Assembly: GCA_006226595.1 (NCBI GenBank)
Contig: SBGP01000048.1
Location: 1 to 64,000, forward strand
DNA length: 64,000 bases
From: Deltaproteobacteria bacterium
GTDB lineage: Bacteria > Myxococcota_A > UBA796 > GCA-2862545
Direction of reading: 5' to 3'
The first letter of the stretch is position 1; every line of letters begins with the position of its first letter. The translations under genes were made by a program, and so were the position numbers. Below the pieces are notes generated by a model that searched no databases, had not been told where the DNA came from, and saw nothing but the letters and a program-made list of their open reading frames with translations. Positions 62,359-64,000 of the stretch are shown here, one piece after another.

Positions 62359-63518
62359 TGGAACCGCAGATCGTGTATCTCGACGCCCCCGTACGCCCGT
62401 ACGCCTGGGGCTCGCGACAGACCCTTGCCGAGCTTCAGGGTCGCGCCTTTCCGACCGCGGAACCCGAGGCTGAGATCTGGTATGGCGCGCACCCGGTCGC
62501 GCCGGCCATGGTCGGTCGCGACACCGGCTTCGTGGGGCTCGACGCGTTCATCGCGATGAATCCGACCGCGATGCTCGGCCCCACCCTGATGGCGCGCTTC
62601 GGCGACCAGCTTCCCTTCCTGCTCAAGATCCTCGCGGTGGAGCGCCCGCTCTCGATCCAGGCGCACCCTGACAAGGAGCGCGCGCGGCTCGGGTTCCTCG
62701 AAGAGACGCGGCGCCGGGTTCCGCTGGCCGCGCCCCAGCGCAGCTACCGCGACCCGCGACCCAAGCCGGAGCAGGTCGTGGCGCTGTCCGAGTTCGACGC
62801 GCTCGTGGGCTTCCGTCCTCGCGACGAGCTCAAGGCCATCTGCGATGCCTGGCGTCTGGACGGCCTTCCACTCGATCAGGTGGTGAACGACATCATCCGT
62901 GGCGGCGACGCGGTGACGCACGCCCTTCACTGGGCACGGAGCAACACGCGTGACGAAGCGGGCGTCCTCGGCGAGGTGGCGGCCACCTTCGACGAGCTCG
63001 ACGCGATCTACCCCGAAGATCCAGGACTCCCGGTCGCGATGCTCCTCAACCGGGTGCGCCTCCAGCCTGGTGAGGCGCTGTTCCTCGGACCAGGTCTGCT
63101 GCACGCCTACCTTCACGGGACCGCGGTCGAGGTCATGGGCAACAGCGACAACACGCTGCGCTGCGGCCTCACCCAGAAGTTCATCAACGGCGAAGCCCTG
63201 ATGAGCGTCGTGAACTTCGAGCCGCAGCCTCCCGAGGTACTCCGACCGCACGCCGACGGCGTCGAGCAGGTCTACCCCTCGGACACGGCGATGTTCAGCC
63301 TGTCGGTCATCGACGTCGACGGCCACGTCGTGCCGCCCCCGCAGGAGGGGCCGGACATCGTGCTCTGCGTGTCCGGCGAGGTGACCGTGTCCCACGGGCG
63401 ACGCACCGTGTCGCTGGGCCAGGGCGAGGCCTGCTTCGTGCCGCACGAGTGCAGCGCGTTCACGCTCGACGGTTGCGGGCGCGTGTTCCGGGCGCGCACG
63501 GGCGTCGGCGAAGACTGA
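62358..63518 (+). CDS. manA: Mannose-6-phosphate isomerase, type I
   Basis: The 386-aa enzyme matches type I phosphomannose isomerases: RPYAWGSRQTLAEL, AEIWYGAHPVAP, LPFLLKILAVERPLSIQAHPDKE with the zinc ligands, DALVGFRP, VRLQPGEALFLGPGLLHAYLHG, EVMGNSDNTLRCGLTQKFI with the catalytic Arg region. It interconverts fructose-6-phosphate and mannose-6-phosphate. GGAGG lies just upstream of the ATG, which overlaps the preceding stop. It is convergent with the last, partial gene with only one base between stops. Confidence 0.92.
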   Translation: MEPQIVYLDAPVRPYAWGSRQTLAELQGRAFPTAEPEAEIWYGAHPVAPAMVGRDTGFVGLDAFIAMNPTAMLGPTLMARFGDQLPFLLKILAVERPLSIQAHPDKERARLGFLEETRRRVPLAAPQRSYRDPRPKPEQVVALSEFDALVGFRPRDELKAICDAWRLDGLPLDQVVNDIIRGGDAVTHALHWARSNTRDEAGVLGEVAATFDELDAIYPEDPGLPVAMLLNRVRLQPGEALFLGPGLLHAYLHGTAVEVMGNSDNTLRCGLTQKFINGEALMSVVNFEPQPPEVLRPHADGVEQVYPSDTAMFSLSVIDVDGHVVPPPQEGPDIVLCVSGEVTVSHGRRTVSLGQGEACFVPHECSAFTLDGCGRVFRARTGVGED

Positions 63519-63519
63519 G

Positions 63520-64000
63520 CTAGCGCACCACCAGCTTCACCACGCCCTTCACGTTGCTGCACGCCCCGGCGGGTCCTGCATCACCAGGAATGAGCAAGCG
63601 GAACGGTCCCCCCTTGCCCTCGGGAAGCGCCTGTCCATCGATGCTGTGCAGCAGCAGACCGCGGAGGAACGCCGCGGTCGGTACCGCGGGCGTGGCGTAG
63701 CCGTCCGACGCAACCACGACGACCTCGCCTTCGGCACCCAGGCCCAGCTCCGCGAACAGACGGTCGACACGGGCGGCCGCGCCGGTCCTGCCGGGGACGA
63801 GGGGCGCAATGTCGTCGACACCATCGGGGAGATCGAGCAAGCGCTCGCGATCGACCCACGCGCGGCTTCCGTCGGGACGCACGACCTCGATCATGCGGCT
63901 GTCGACCGCCTTCTCGGCGTCGGTGAGCTGAGCCTTCTCGAGCCACTCGGCCGCGGTGTCCAGCGCGGCCTCGGCATCCCCCTCGACGATGAGGTCGAGT
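63520..64000 (-). CDS. Partial gene; possible molybdopterin-binding-fold (sulfite-oxidase-like) protein
   Basis: At least 159 codons are open to the window edge, so the 5' end is missing. The visible part reads ...SRMIEVVRPDGSRAWVDRERLLDLPDGVDDIAPL then VPTAAFLRGLLLHSIDGQALPEGKGGPFRLLIPGDAGPAGACSNVKGVVKLVV. The final GGPFRLLIPG...CSNVKGVVKLVV resembles the molybdopterin-binding oxidoreductase fold (sulfite-oxidase family), where a Cys can ligate the metal, but this is weak. An ATG at 63894 is internal, because the frame remains open upstream. Confidence 0.45.
   Translation of the reverse strand, partial: LDLIVEGDAEAALDTAAEWLEKAQLTDAEKAVDSRMIEVVRPDGSRAWVDRERLLDLPDGVDDIAPLVPGRTGAAARVDRLFAELGLGAEGEVVVVASDGYATPAVPTAAFLRGLLLHSIDGQALPEGKGGPFRLLIPGDAGPAGACSNVKGVVKLVVR

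Overview
The window is very GC-rich, gene-dense DNA from what is most likely a member of the Myxococcota (myxobacteria or a close relative). The evidence is a secreted trypsin-like protease ending in a MYXO-CTERM-like sorting signal (40574-41800), a three-gene polyunsaturated fatty acid (PUFA) synthase operon in the myxobacterial order, many lipoproteins, and several small proteins with the Asp-rich DxDGDGxDxxCDG motif common in that phylum. I saw no phage genes, IS elements, tRNA, rRNA or CRISPR. No gene-free stretch exceeds 300 bases.

Layout. (1) 152-1650: a secreted GH114-type glycosidase lipoprotein and two tandem paralogous metal-motif mini-lipoproteins. (2) 1681-16437, minus strand: the PUFA synthase, read pfaD-like, then pfa2 (KS-AT-3xACP-KR-DH), then pfa3 (KS-CLF-DH-DH-DH'-PPTase-like tail). 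(3) 16603-18592: a tightly overlapped trio (DMP19-like protein, membrane protein, methyltransferase) divergent from the PUFA operon. (4) 18625-25050: envelope and signalling genes (Omp85-like barrel, small secreted helical protein, two secreted esterases, hybrid histidine kinase, CPBP-like membrane protein with altered active site). (5) 25141-34443: a 1,696-aa Ig-repeat lipoprotein with a GH113-type glycosidase, a MATE exporter and small lipoproteins. (6) 34456-38105: thioesterase, SDR, AsmA-like protein and GNAT in one run; then RecQ, the MYXO-CTERM protease, an ABC-2 exporter and two TerB-like genes up to about 48 kb. (7) 48232-54529: an F1Fo ATP synthase operon (b', b, delta, alpha, gamma, beta, epsilon) lacking genes for subunits a and c. 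Its second b subunit carries a signal peptide and a long histidine-rich repeat domain. (8) 54599-63518: a surface-glycan locus, in which a GT-C-type membrane glycosyltransferase, a carbohydrate-binding-like lipoprotein and a sulfatase-fold lipoprotein with Thr at the usual Cys position are divergent from a nucleotidyltransferase and mannose-6-phosphate isomerase.

How the parts work together. The PUFA operon should make a long polyunsaturated acyl chain on three tandem ACPs from malonyl units loaded by the single AT, with PfaD reducing enoyl intermediates. The ATP synthase genes encode the whole F1 head and peripheral stalk. The terminal cluster could make an activated sugar (plausibly GDP-mannose) and use it to build or decorate a cell-surface glycan.

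The best leads for something undescribed are: a 39-nt identical, in-frame, hairpin-flanked element present twice inside pfa3; the histidine-rich periplasmic extension of ATP synthase subunit b; and the Thr-nucleophile sulfatase-fold and glycosyltransferase lipoprotein cluster. All functions are read from sequence motifs by eye; no database search was run.
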